Assembly: GCF_024055605.1 (NCBI RefSeq)
Contig: NZ_JAMXLX010000006.1
Span: 310,001 to 374,000 of the forward strand
DNA length: 64,000 bases
Direction: 5' to 3'
Source: Ciceribacter sichuanensis
Lineage (GTDB): Bacteria; Pseudomonadota; Alphaproteobacteria; Rhizobiales; Rhizobiaceae
The position numbers were made by a program, and so were the translations under genes. Within the stretch, counting starts at the first letter, position 1; each line of letters starts with the position of its first letter. The notes beneath the pieces were generated by a model that searched no databases, had not been told where the DNA came from, and worked only from the letters and a program-made list of their open reading frames with translations. Of this stretch, positions 43,483 through 52,121 are shown piece by piece.

Positions 43483-43817
43483 CTGGAACCGCCCCTGCCG
43501 TCGACATGGTCGGTGCCGGTGAGCCCGCGCGAGGCGAGAAGCACGACGAGGAAGAGCGCGGTGGTGGCGAAACCGATGACGATAGCGGTCAATACCAGCG
43601 CCTGCGGCACGGGATCGGCGATCATCGTGGTCGAGGCGCTTTCATCGAGAATGGGCGGCAGGTTCGATTTGACCCCGCCTACCCCGAAGATGAACAGGTT
43701 TACCGCATAGGAGAGCAGCGAGAGGCCGATGATGACCTGATAGGTGCGCGGGCGCAGGATCAGCCAGACGCCGCAGCTGGTCATGACGCCGATTGCGATC
43801 GAAAGGATAATCTCCAT
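43479..43817 (-). CDS. mrpC: Mrp antiporter subunit C
   Basis: The 112-residue NuoK-like subunit has three helices (GVMTSCGVWLILRPRTYQVIIGLSLLSYAVNLFIFG) and a C-terminal VLTAIVIGFATTALFLVVLLASRGL. The NLF helix and AxVI pattern match MrpC. It overlaps the neighbouring genes by a few bases, confirming tight coupling. Confidence 0.95.
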   Translation of the reverse strand: MEIILSIAIGVMTSCGVWLILRPRTYQVIIGLSLLSYAVNLFIFGVGGVKSNLPPILDESASTTMIADPVPQALVLTAIVIGFATTALFLVVLLASRGLTGTDHVDGRGGSR

Positions 43818-46732
43818 CAGGCCTCCTTCGCCTTTTCCATTTCAGCCGCGTGAAGGCGGTTGATACGGATGGACTGGTGCGCGAGTGCCACGAGGATGAG
43901 GACGGTGGAGCCGACGACCAGTGTGAACACGCCGAGGTCGAACAGCAGCGCGGTTGCCGCGGGAACCTTGCCTATCAGCGGAACCTCGAGATAGCGGAAA
44001 TGCGAGGTCAGGAACGGATAGCCGAGCAGCCATGCGCCCGCGCCGGTGGCGGTTGCGGTCAGCATGCCGATGCCCATCCAGCGAAGCGGCAGGATGCGCA
44101 GGCGATCTTCCGCCCAGCGCGTGCCGCCCGCAAGATATTGCAGCAGGAAGGCGATCGACAGCGTCAGCCCGGCCGAGAAGCCGCCGCCCGGTAGGTCGTG
44201 GCCGCGCATGAAGATATAGACCGCGAACACGATGATCACCGGGAACAGCCACTGCATGATGACCGAGGGCACGAACAGGTAGTCCTTGACCGTATCGCCT
44301 GCCGAACGGCCCTCACGCTCCTCGTCCAGACGGTTCTGGATCTGCTGCTGTTCCGGCATCGCCATGCTGTCTGCGGCGGGGCGGAAACGTCTGAGCAGGG
44401 CGAAGACGGTGAGCGCCACGACGCCGAGAACGGTGATTTCGCCGAGCGTGTCGAAGCCGCGGAAGTCCACCAGGATGACGTTGACGACATTGCGTCCGCC
44501 GCCCTGCGAATAGGCGTTTTCGAGGAAGTAGTTGGCGATGGCGTCAGGCACGGGCATCGTCATCGAGGCATAGGCGATGAAGGTCATGCCGACGCCGCAG
44601 ACGACCGCGAGCGCCAGGTCGCGGAAGCGGCGGAAACGGGCGCGCAGCGTGATCGTTTCGTCGAAATCCTCCGAGCGCTTCGGCAGCCAGCGCAGGCCGA
44701 GCAGGATGAGAACCGTGGTGACGATCTCGACGAGGAGCTGGGTGATCGCCAGATCCGGCGCGGAAAGCCAGACGAAGGTAATGCACACGATCAGCCCGAC
44801 GCCGCCGAGCATGACCAGCGCCGCGAGACGGTGATACTTGGCAAGAAAGGCGGTGCCGATCGCAAGGCAGATGCCGATCAGCCAGAGCGCGCCGAAGGTG
44901 GGGTCGACGCCGGTGAAGACGAAGGGACGCGGCTCGAAGGAGGAAAGATAGAGCGGCAGGAGGCCGGCGAAGAAGCCCATGGCCACCACCCAGCGCAGCT
45001 GCGGCTGCAGATTGCGGGTGCCGATCCGCTTTTCCGCCTGACGCGCCCAGTGCCAGGAGACCTCGACGAGAACGCGCTCGAAGATGCGCTGGCCCTTGAG
45101 CCGGCGCAGGAAGGGCGGTCCGTCCTCGCAGCGCGCCAGATAGTTGCGGAAGGTGAAATAGAGCGCGGTGCCGCCGACCAGCGCGATGATGCTCATCACC
45201 AGTGGCAGGTTGAAGCCGTGCCAGACCGCAAGGTCGTATTCCGGCGTCTGCTCGCCGAGCACGCTCGAGACGGCGGTGAGAAGGAACGGCCCGACGGAAA
45301 TGGCGGGCGCAATGCCGACCACGAGGCAGATCAGGACGAGAAACTCGATCGGGAAACGCATCCAGCGCGGCGGCTCATGCGGCTTTTCCTTCGGCAACCC
45401 GACCGGCGGCGGGCCGAAGAAGACCGTGTGGATGAAGCGCAGCGAATAGGCGACGGAAAACGCGCTCGCCAGCGTCGCCACATAGGGGAGCATGGTGTCG
45501 AGAAAGGAGTCGGCATGGGTCTGCACAGCTTCCGCGAAGAACATCTCCTTGGAGAGGAAGCCGTTGAGCAGCGGCACGCCCGCCATCGCCGCACTCGCGA
45601 CCATGGCGAGCCGCGCCGTCATCGGCATGAAGCGGTAGAGGCCGGAGAGCTTGCGGATGTCGCGCGTTCCGGTCTCGTGGTCGATGATGCCGGCGGCCAT
45701 GAACAGCGAGGCCTTGAAGGTCGCGTGGTTCAGCATGTGGAAGATTGCCGCGACGGTCGCAAGCGGGCTTCCGAGGCTGAGAAGCGTGGTGATCAGGCCG
45801 AGATGGCTGATGGTCGAATAGGCGAGCAGGCCTTTGAGGTCCTGCTGGAACATGGCGAAATAGGCGCCGAGCAGAAGGGTGATGATGCCGGCGCTGCCGA
45901 CGAGCCAGAACCATTCTTCGGTTCCCGCCAGCGCCGGCCAGAAGCGTGCGAGCAGGAAGACCCCGGCCTTCACCATGGTCGCCGAATGCAGGTAGGCGGA
46001 GACGGGCGTCGGCGCCGCCATGGCGTTGGGCAGCCAGAAATGGAACGGGAACTGCGCGCTCTTGGTCAAGGCGCCAAGCAGGATGAACACCAGCGCCGGC
46101 ACATAGAGCGAATGGCCGCGGATCAGGTCGCCGGACTGCAGGATCTTGTCGAGATCGTAGCTGCCGACGATGTTGCCGAGGATCAACAGGCCGATCAGCA
46201 GGCAGAAGCCGCCGATGCCGGTAACCGTCAGCGCCATGCGCGCGCCGTCGCGGGCGGCAGCCGCGTTGTGCCAGTAGCTGATCAGCAGGAAGGAGAAGAT
46301 GCTGGTCAGTTCCCAGAAGACCGACAGCAGGATGACATTGCCCGAAATGACGATGCCGAGCATCGCGCCCATGAAGGCAAGCAGGAAGGAGAAGAACCGC
46401 GGAACCGGATCCTCTTCCGACATGTAATAACGCGCATAGACGATGACGAGAAAGCCGATGCCGGTGATCAGCACGGAAAACATCCATGCGAAACCGTCCA
46501 TTCGGAGCTTGAAGGCAAGCCCGAGCTGCGGAACCCATTCCGCCTCGAAGCGGAGCGGCTCGCCGCCGGAGATGGCGGGATAGGCGAGAAGAACGATCAG
46601 CAGGGAAGTGAGAGCCGCCGAGCCTGCAACCCAGGAGGGCAGGACCCGCGATGGCGTATTCAGGAGAAAAACCGAGATGAGGCTTCCGGCGAAAGGCAGG
46701 ATCAACAGGACCAGCAGGAAATACGGTTCCAA
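43817..46732 (-). CDS. mrpA: fused Mrp antiporter subunits A and B
   Basis: A 971-residue protein. Residues about 1-780 are MrpA (NuoL-like, with ISVFWELTSIFSFLLISYWH, GALTKSAQFPFHFWLPNAMAAPTPVSAYLHSATMVKAG and later HMLNHATFKASLFM). The C-terminal part is MrpB-like (FVPSVIMQWLFPVIIVFAVYIFMRGHDLPGGGF, SIAFLLQYLAGGTRWAED), a fusion common in rhizobia (PhaA). The start is TTG 46732 with GGGAT upstream. It is the first gene of the six-gene operon. The proton and cation path runs through it. Confidence 0.94.
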   Translation of the reverse strand: MEPYFLLVLLILPFAGSLISVFLLNTPSRVLPSWVAGSAALTSLLIVLLAYPAISGGEPLRFEAEWVPQLGLAFKLRMDGFAWMFSVLITGIGFLVIVYARYYMSEEDPVPRFFSFLLAFMGAMLGIVISGNVILLSVFWELTSIFSFLLISYWHNAAAARDGARMALTVTGIGGFCLLIGLLILGNIVGSYDLDKILQSGDLIRGHSLYVPALVFILLGALTKSAQFPFHFWLPNAMAAPTPVSAYLHSATMVKAGVFLLARFWPALAGTEEWFWLVGSAGIITLLLGAYFAMFQQDLKGLLAYSTISHLGLITTLLSLGSPLATVAAIFHMLNHATFKASLFMAAGIIDHETGTRDIRKLSGLYRFMPMTARLAMVASAAMAGVPLLNGFLSKEMFFAEAVQTHADSFLDTMLPYVATLASAFSVAYSLRFIHTVFFGPPPVGLPKEKPHEPPRWMRFPIEFLVLICLVVGIAPAISVGPFLLTAVSSVLGEQTPEYDLAVWHGFNLPLVMSIIALVGGTALYFTFRNYLARCEDGPPFLRRLKGQRIFERVLVEVSWHWARQAEKRIGTRNLQPQLRWVVAMGFFAGLLPLYLSSFEPRPFVFTGVDPTFGALWLIGICLAIGTAFLAKYHRLAALVMLGGVGLIVCITFVWLSAPDLAITQLLVEIVTTVLILLGLRWLPKRSEDFDETITLRARFRRFRDLALAVVCGVGMTFIAYASMTMPVPDAIANYFLENAYSQGGGRNVVNVILVDFRGFDTLGEITVLGVVALTVFALLRRFRPAADSMAMPEQQQIQNRLDEEREGRSAGDTVKDYLFVPSVIMQWLFPVIIVFAVYIFMRGHDLPGGGFSAGLTLSIAFLLQYLAGGTRWAEDRLRILPLRWMGIGMLTATATGAGAWLLGYPFLTSHFRYLEVPLIGKVPAATALLFDLGVFTLVVGSTVLILVALAHQSIRINRLHAAEMEKAKEA

Positions 46733-46868
46733 CGTTATCCCAATGCCCCGGTTCCTTTACTTTTGAAGGGCCCGCGCGTGCCCGAGGAGGGTATGTCCTG
46801 CGCCTCTAGCCATGCGGGCAAAAATGCCATATATGATCTATATTGACCATTATGGGCAGAATCGAACG

Positions 46869-47132
46869 ATGGGTCAAGCAGACCGCCAGACGTTTTTGAC
46901 ACCTGCCCTCTGTCGCGCGGCGCGGGGGTTCCTCGACTGGACGCAGAGCGATCTGGCGGATCGCTCGGGCGTTTCCCGAGGCACCATCCGCGACTATGAG
47001 GGCGAGCGCCACAACGTTCACCGCTCCACGGAAGCACAACTGCGCCTCGCCTTCGAAAACGGCGGGGTCTCCTTCGTCTGCCTGGAGGGTGGCAATGTCG
47101 GGATTTGCCCGAAGAGCGGGGCGGAGGGGTAA
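46869..47132 (+). CDS. XRE-family small HTH regulator
   Basis: The 87-residue protein from ATG 46869 has an N-terminal FLTPALCRAARGFLDWTQSDLADRSGVSRGTIRDYEGER, a Cro/CI-type HTH, and a C-terminal region with LRLAFENGGVSFV as in small plasmid or phage-type XRE proteins. The frame extends back to 46812, but the shorter start fits the family. A palindrome-like AT segment near 46830 may be its operator. It lies between the mrp operon and the kinase-HIRAN pair, transcribed toward the latter, and might be its unlinked HipB-like regulator. Confidence 0.75.
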   Translation: MGQADRQTFLTPALCRAARGFLDWTQSDLADRSGVSRGTIRDYEGERHNVHRSTEAQLRLAFENGGVSFVCLEGGNVGICPKSGAEG

Positions 47133-47443
47133 GGTCAGGGCATTTGGGCTGGGGGGCCGGTGCCAGACCGTCCGCTATTGGGCAGGATCTAGACAACAGT
47201 GAACATAACGCTTCTGGAATATAAGCTCGGAAGAGGCCCATTACGGGCCTCAGGTGCCATAGGGATACTGCATCATCTTCGACAATATCCAAGCGATGCT
47301 TGATCCCTACCATCGGCGGTCCTCCGCGCGCTATGAGCGGCGGATAAAGAAGGAGTGCGGGCAAACCTTCTTGTGGGGCCCGAGCGAGGAAAAGCCAACC
47401 TGTATGCCCCAGTTTTGAGTAGCCGCAGTACTCGGCCCGCTCG
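47133..47443. other. gap with hairpin, no supported gene
   Basis: A perfect 7-bp hairpin GAGGCCC / GGGCCTC (47233-47251, loop ATTAC) is the only structure seen. It lies between the convergent XRE gene and the kinase-HIRAN operon and may terminate transcription. No T-run. Confidence 0.45.
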
Positions 47444-48235
47444 TTAGCCTACTGCTCGTTGAAATGGCTTTGCAGTACTCACAGTCTTCAGCGCATCTTC
47501 AACCGAAAGATTGCTGATAAGCTGATGCTCGTCGGTACTGCAGGGTACAAAGTGCTCAGGCCAAGTCGACACCGCTTCGCACAGAAGCTTGAACTGAGAG
47601 GGCGCATCCTGGTTCACCTGAAGTACTTTTAGGCGCGTAGCCGTCTCGGCACTTTCGCAGAGATATCGGAGGTCTGGAGCAACAAATCGAGGGCAATAGC
47701 CAATGATGACAGCAGGATCTCGCGTTCTGAGACACACAGCATTGCCATCGTACGGATTTTGAATATCCAGCATCGGAAACAAGACCTCGCCAGGTTCTAG
47801 CGCTGCTACGCGATCCGCAGAGTCCGGCGCTAGATGACTAATTCCATGAACAAAAAAAACGGATCTATACCGACCGTCACGACTTTTCTCAGGAACCGGC
47901 GACACCTGCAGTGCATCAGTCGCACGCACGCCGCCAATTCGCGCCATCAACCTCAATGGGTCGCTTTCCCTGTCTAGGCCGGACCAACGCGCGTACCTCG
48001 CGTATTCTGGCCTTTTTTCGTTCATGACCCGGTTGGCAAAGATAGGGAACAGTTCGTCAGAGATGTACAACGACGAGACATCGTTCATCCTGCCGAACGG
48101 AAGAAAGTTCTTTGAAACTTGAGCGCCACGCGTGTAGCCAAAAACAAAGTACCCTCTCTGGTTGACCAGCTTTGCGACAGGGAGCCATCTTTGGGTGTCC
48201 GGATCTTGCCAATTCAGGAAGAATGATCGCATCAT
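47444..48235 (-). CDS. HipS-like/HIRAN-domain protein, partner of HipA-like kinase
   Basis: A 263-residue protein. Residues about 117-225 fit a HIRAN domain: FFVHGISHLAPDSADRV, then VLFPMLDIQNPYDGNAVCLRT and IIGYCPRFVAPDL. HIRAN domains bind DNA ends in repair proteins. The first 110 residues (FLPFGRMNDVSSLYISDELFPIFANRVMNE, LRLMARIGGVRATDAL) resemble the N-terminal subdomain of HipA, called HipS in split HipBST toxins. It overlaps the kinase gene by four bases (ATGATG). Composition is lower in GC than the nearby mrp genes. Function is inference. Confidence 0.7.
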   Translation of the reverse strand: MMRSFFLNWQDPDTQRWLPVAKLVNQRGYFVFGYTRGAQVSKNFLPFGRMNDVSSLYISDELFPIFANRVMNEKRPEYARYARWSGLDRESDPLRLMARIGGVRATDALQVSPVPEKSRDGRYRSVFFVHGISHLAPDSADRVAALEPGEVLFPMLDIQNPYDGNAVCLRTRDPAVIIGYCPRFVAPDLRYLCESAETATRLKVLQVNQDAPSQFKLLCEAVSTWPEHFVPCSTDEHQLISNLSVEDALKTVSTAKPFQRAVG

Positions 48236-49104
48236 GTTTGCCCCAAGAGCTTTTGCCTGTTGATCTCGAGCATATTCAAGGCGAAAGACGCTGCCTCAGT
48301 GCTAATGAGTTCTGCCGGTATCCGATCAAAGATATTAGATAGGTCACTCGGATCCACTTTCGAGAGGCGCGACAACCAGAACTGCTCGTGCCTTTTCCCT
48401 GCTAAACCCGCAAGACGGAAAGCATCAATGGTTGACAGTGGTCGTCTATCCGTCTGGTCCATGTAGAGCCCCGACCGTGTTTTTTCAGCGTATGCGCGCA
48501 CATCGAAGCGCTTGTCTTTCGTAACCATGCGCTCTGCTCTCACTGCGTCACTCAGTTCCCTACCCAAACTCGACGCGTGATCGAAAGTTGGCGCCAGTGT
48601 TATAGTGCGCTTCTGCGGATCCAGCACAAGCCCCCAGTTTTCGTTGTGCCTATCTCCGTTACCGATCCATGCATCGAGCATGAGATATCCCACAAAACAT
48701 CGCAGTGCCTCGTCCGGATCATCGGTAAACCTCTGTAAAACAGCAGTCACCCGACTAACGGTGTGACCCCGGTACTTGTAGAAGCTAGTCCCATCAAGTT
48801 TTTTCTCGACGGAATTGATCAGTTCGTTTCCCAGGATCAGGCGGCTACCATCAGGGTTCATTTTAGGTGACAGAACGCCCAATTTGCCCTGATATGTTGC
48901 GAACTCGTAGTGAGCGTGAGGCAGACCCAAAAGGGCACAGATCTCACAGGCAACCTTTTCAGCCCAGTTCTCACCGGTCCCTTCACGACCAAATTTCAGA
49001 AGTTGAAGTCTGCCGTCGAAATTCAACCAGAACTTCTCTTTGGTGCCGAGGTATTCAATGACATCGATTTCATTTTGCACGTCAAATACTGGAAACAGAG
49101 TCAT
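48232..49104 (-). CDS. HipA-like protein kinase without N-terminal subdomain
   Basis: The 290-residue protein has a HipA-like kinase core: Lys37 (LQLLKFGR), Glu49 helix (ENWAEKVACEIC), catalytic loop GNGDRHNENWG (Asp151, His153, Asn154, Asn156) and APTFDHASSLG (Asp175). HipA is about 440 residues with an extra N-terminal subdomain; here that part is missing and seems to be supplied by the downstream partner. Such kinases phosphorylate proteins, classically tRNA synthetases, to arrest growth. An inverted repeat lies upstream. No HTH antitoxin gene is in the operon. Confidence 0.8.
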   Translation of the reverse strand: MTLFPVFDVQNEIDVIEYLGTKEKFWLNFDGRLQLLKFGREGTGENWAEKVACEICALLGLPHAHYEFATYQGKLGVLSPKMNPDGSRLILGNELINSVEKKLDGTSFYKYRGHTVSRVTAVLQRFTDDPDEALRCFVGYLMLDAWIGNGDRHNENWGLVLDPQKRTITLAPTFDHASSLGRELSDAVRAERMVTKDKRFDVRAYAEKTRSGLYMDQTDRRPLSTIDAFRLAGLAGKRHEQFWLSRLSKVDPSDLSNIFDRIPAELISTEAASFALNMLEINRQKLLGQT

Positions 49105-49156
49105 TCGCAGTCCTACCGCTCAGTACAAGCACTCCGACAGGTCCAATACCTCAAAT

Positions 49157-49187
49157 AGTTGAATTTGACATCGAAAAGAATTCAACT
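49157..49187. promoter_or_regulatory. inverted repeat upstream of the kinase operon
   Basis: AGTTGAATT (49157-49165) and AATTCAACT (49179-49187) form perfect 9-bp arms 53-83 bases upstream of the kinase ATG, in an AT-rich patch. It may be an operator for a repressor of the operon. Confidence 0.55.
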
Positions 49188-49706
49188 CTTAACTTGAAGC
49201 GCATGATTGATATTGACCTTCGACCCAGCGAGAGTTGTGCGTTCGCAAGCGGCGGCTCTGGTCAGCGCTCTCACTTCCAGGGGCACGACAACCGTCCATG
49301 ATCAAGTGTTCACTGCCCGTGGGCATCTAACGACAAGGAAAGGCTGAATTTCGGTCCTAGAACTGACCAAAGCAGAATGGCTGCTATCGGTATTCGCCAA
49401 CGCTGCGCGAACGACCGAAATGGAGGCGCTTAGCCGCTATTACGTATCTTGACTCGAATGTCAGCTTTCAGCGCAACGGCAACGCCGCGGTGAGAAAACC
49501 TATGGGGCTGATCCGTGGCGGCCTCTTGCGATGGCGGGCTTCATCCACCGCCGTCATCCCGGCCTTGAGCCGGGATCCAGCGCGATCAAGTCTTTGATCG
49601 CAACATAGTCTTTCGCGCGATGGACATCGCGCTGCTGCCGGAACATGTCCGGCATGACGGAGAGGAATGAATAACGCTCCCAACGCCGAACTTTGTCGGC
49701 AACCTG
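49188..49706. other. non-coding region containing a palindromic element
   Basis: No supported gene. It carries a mobile-type palindromic element at 49551-49660 (listed separately). The remainder has only short open frames with no ribosome sites. Confidence 0.5.
49551..49660. repeat. alphaproteobacterial palindromic element
   Basis: Outer arms CCGTCATCCC / GGCATGACGG enclose nested hairpins (for example GCGCGATCAAG... and GCGCGATGGACATCGCGC). A CCCGGC-CTTGA-GCCGGG hairpin lies beside the left arm. The GTCATCCCGG-type end occurs in dispersed intergenic repeats of many alphaproteobacteria. Confidence 0.6.
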
Positions 49707-49727
49707 ACGGCGGCCTGAAGCCGCCGT
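49707..49727 (-). terminator. hairpin after the IalB-family gene
   Basis: A perfect 8-bp stem ACGGCGGC / GCCGCCGT with loop CTGAA lies about 35 bases beyond the stop of the minus-strand gene. The T-rich side (TTTGTCTTTT) is on the plus strand, so its efficiency on the minus strand is uncertain. Confidence 0.5.
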
Positions 49728-49761
49728 TTGTCTTTTCCGTGATGGTCTGTCCTTGAGGGGC

Positions 49762-50298
49762 TTAGCTCTTTGCAAGCTCGGTCAGGCGGTCGAGAGCGGC
49801 CTTGAAGCCCTTCAGCGAGATGGCGAGGTTGACCGGCTGGTTCGGCTGGATCGACGTTGCCGTGACGTTGAGGGCGGCGGCGGCGGAAAGAGCGGTGACG
49901 TTCGCGGTGGTAAAGGTCACAGGCAGCAGGCAGCCGGCCGGCAGGCAGGTGGAGAATTTCAGGGCCGGGAGCGGCGGATTGCTGTCGATCTTCAGGCTGG
50001 CGCCGGCGTCGAGCTTGAGGCCGAAGGGCAGCGCCAGAACACCGGCCACGCCGCCATCCTTGGCCGGCTGCAGCTCGATGGCGAGAACGCGCTGGCCGTC
50101 CTGCTGCTGCTGGACCTGCGCCATGGAGCAGATCTTGTTGTTCTGCACGACACCGCAGGTGACACGCCAGTCCTGGTAGGTTTCCTGCAGGGAGCTTGCG
50201 CCGCCGGGCAAGGTGGCCGGTGCCGCATCCTCAGCGAAGGCGGGGGCTGCGGCGAGGAGCGGCAGCAGGGACAGGGCCGCGGTGGTGAGCTTGTGCAT
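49762..50298 (-). CDS. invasion-associated locus B (IalB) family protein
   Basis: The 178-residue periplasmic protein has a signal peptide (TAALSLLPLLAAAPAFA). The IalB family features are YQDWRVTCGVVQNNKICSMAQ, LALPFGLKLDAGASLKID and the paired-Cys strand CLPAGCLLPVTF. IalB-like proteins, first linked to Bartonella invasion, are widespread in rhizobia with unknown biochemical role. It ends the locus that also encodes TpsB and TpsA, 38 bases after the TpsB gene, so it may be co-expressed and support the secretion of the large adhesin. Confidence 0.9.
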   Translation of the reverse strand: MHKLTTAALSLLPLLAAAPAFAEDAAPATLPGGASSLQETYQDWRVTCGVVQNNKICSMAQVQQQQDGQRVLAIELQPAKDGGVAGVLALPFGLKLDAGASLKIDSNPPLPALKFSTCLPAGCLLPVTFTTANVTALSAAAALNVTATSIQPNQPVNLAISLKGFKAALDRLTELAKS

Positions 50299-50336
50299 CC
50301 TTGGTACTCTTCCGTTGTCGATTGAAAGGTGGCGCG

Positions 50337-52121
50337 TCAGTAGCGCGCCGAAAGCCTGATCTTGAAATCCATGTCGCCGGCTTCGCGGTCTCCTTCGTCG
50401 ACAAGCGCGATGGCCGCGGTCATGTGGAGGCTGAAATTGCCGGCGATGTCATAATCGATGCCTGCGCCGGTGCTGGCGAGGGAAAGCCCCTCGTCCGCTG
50501 CCTTGTCGCGGCCGAAGCCGAGGTCGAGGAAGGCAAAGGGCGACAGGCGGTCCTTGCCGGTCGGTGAAACGACGGGAGAGCGCAGTTCGTTGCGGATGAT
50601 GACGCCGGTATCGGCGACCGCGTCATCGAGATCGTAGCCGCGCACGCCGTCGAGACCGCCGAGCGCCAGACGTTCCGTATCGGGCAGCGCCTGCCCCGCG
50701 AGCTGGAACAGCACGTCGCTGTTGAGCTGGAAATCGTGGCCAAGCTCGGTCTGCCGGGAAAGGCTGCCGCCGAGATAGGCGTAGGAGATATCGGTCACCG
50801 CGCCGTTCGAGAAGGTGTTCCAGGCGCTGTCCGAATTGTCGGAGAAGATGCCGCCCGGATTGGCCTTCACATGCAGGTCGAGGCGGGTGGAGCCGAGATC
50901 GTCGCTGAACGACTTGCTGACCCCGAGGCCGAACTGGAAGAGTTCGGCATTGGCGCTGCCGAGGCGGATATCCGAGAAGAAGGTATCGCGCGACAGGTGC
51001 TTGTATTCGATGCCGGCATAGACCTCGCCGCCATAGATGCCCGGCAGGATGTTGGACAGCGCGCTGCGATAATAGAGCGGCAGTTCGACGATCGAGGTGT
51101 CGAAGGTGAAGAGATCGCTTTCCTGCCGTGTGGCGATGAAGGCCGGGCTGAAATCGATCGCCTGCCTGCCCTCGATCGGCACGACGAAGGTGCCGGAATG
51201 GCTGACATAGCGCGCCCGGTGGTCGTTATGATCGGGGAAGACGCCGCCGAGGTCTTCGAAGAGATCCGGCGAACCCGTCAGCTGATAGGAACCGAAAGCG
51301 CCGTCGATGCCGGGAATGGCAAAGCCCGCGCCGAGGAAGAAGCGGTCGCGGTCCGTGCCTTCCGCGCCGGTGTTGGAATAGCCGGCATAGACCTGCCACG
51401 GCTTGCCGCGCGTGACTTCCAGCGCAAGGTCGGAGCGGCCGACTTCCGAACCCGGAGAGAACAGGCCCTGCACGCGGCGGAAGGGAGAGCGGTTGAGCCA
51501 GGCAAGATCCTCGTTGACGCCGGCAGACGAAATGCGCCCGCCCGCGGGCGCATTGACCTGGGCAGCGAGGGAACGGGCGCGTTCGCCTTCGACCCCGCGT
51601 GCGGTGACCTTGCCGAAGCCGAATTCCATGACCCGGAGATTGAGCACGCCGCCGGTGATTTCCTGCGGCGGAATGGTGACCGACACGAAGGGATAGCCGG
51701 CGCGGCGATAGACGCCGGCAATGGCGGCCTGCGCCTCGGCGATCAGCGACAGCGACAGCGGCTTTCCGATGAAGGGCCTGAGGACGCCGGCAAGCTGAGG
51801 CTCGAGATCGCGGCCCGGACCGATATCGCCGACGACGACACCGGCGGCGCTGCCGGCGCTCGGTTCCTCTTTCGCGCCGATCAGGCGGATGGCGGCCAGA
51901 TCCGCCCCGAGCGGACGCTTGTCGGCCTCGACCGCGGCTTCCTCGGGAAGCGTGATCGTGGGAGCGTTGCCGGTCACGGCCGGCGGCGGGTTGCGCTCCA
52001 CTGCCGACTGCGCGGCGGCATGGCCGGCGGCTGCAAGCGTCATCAGGATCGCAAGCGTCGCGGGGCTATCGAAGACGGTCGCGCGGATACGGTCGAGAAT
52101 GGTCGGTCGATACGTATTCAT
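50337..52121 (-). CDS. TpsB outer-membrane transporter (ShlB/FhaC family)
   Basis: Start at ATG 52121, which overlaps the adhesin stop (TAATG); an open frame to 52217 is a shadow. The 594-residue protein has a signal peptide (ILMTLAAAGHAAAQS), a ShlB-type POTRA region (LAGVLRPFIGKPLSLSLIAEAQAAIAGVYRRAGYPFVSVTIPPQ) and a beta-barrel ending in FKIRLSARY with a terminal aromatic. It includes DGVRGYD-type loop sequences (VRGYDLDDA). It exports its partner across the outer membrane. Gene order TpsA-TpsB is on one operon. Confidence 0.93.
   Translation of the reverse strand: MNTYRPTILDRIRATVFDSPATLAILMTLAAAGHAAAQSAVERNPPPAVTGNAPTITLPEEAAVEADKRPLGADLAAIRLIGAKEEPSAGSAAGVVVGDIGPGRDLEPQLAGVLRPFIGKPLSLSLIAEAQAAIAGVYRRAGYPFVSVTIPPQEITGGVLNLRVMEFGFGKVTARGVEGERARSLAAQVNAPAGGRISSAGVNEDLAWLNRSPFRRVQGLFSPGSEVGRSDLALEVTRGKPWQVYAGYSNTGAEGTDRDRFFLGAGFAIPGIDGAFGSYQLTGSPDLFEDLGGVFPDHNDHRARYVSHSGTFVVPIEGRQAIDFSPAFIATRQESDLFTFDTSIVELPLYYRSALSNILPGIYGGEVYAGIEYKHLSRDTFFSDIRLGSANAELFQFGLGVSKSFSDDLGSTRLDLHVKANPGGIFSDNSDSAWNTFSNGAVTDISYAYLGGSLSRQTELGHDFQLNSDVLFQLAGQALPDTERLALGGLDGVRGYDLDDAVADTGVIIRNELRSPVVSPTGKDRLSPFAFLDLGFGRDKAADEGLSLASTGAGIDYDIAGNFSLHMTAAIALVDEGDREAGDMDFKIRLSARY

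Noticed and set aside
44198..46846. Plus-strand open frame (882 codons) opposite mrpA
   Set aside because: It is antisense to a well-supported membrane protein gene, with low-complexity Glu/Asp/Arg composition and no domain.
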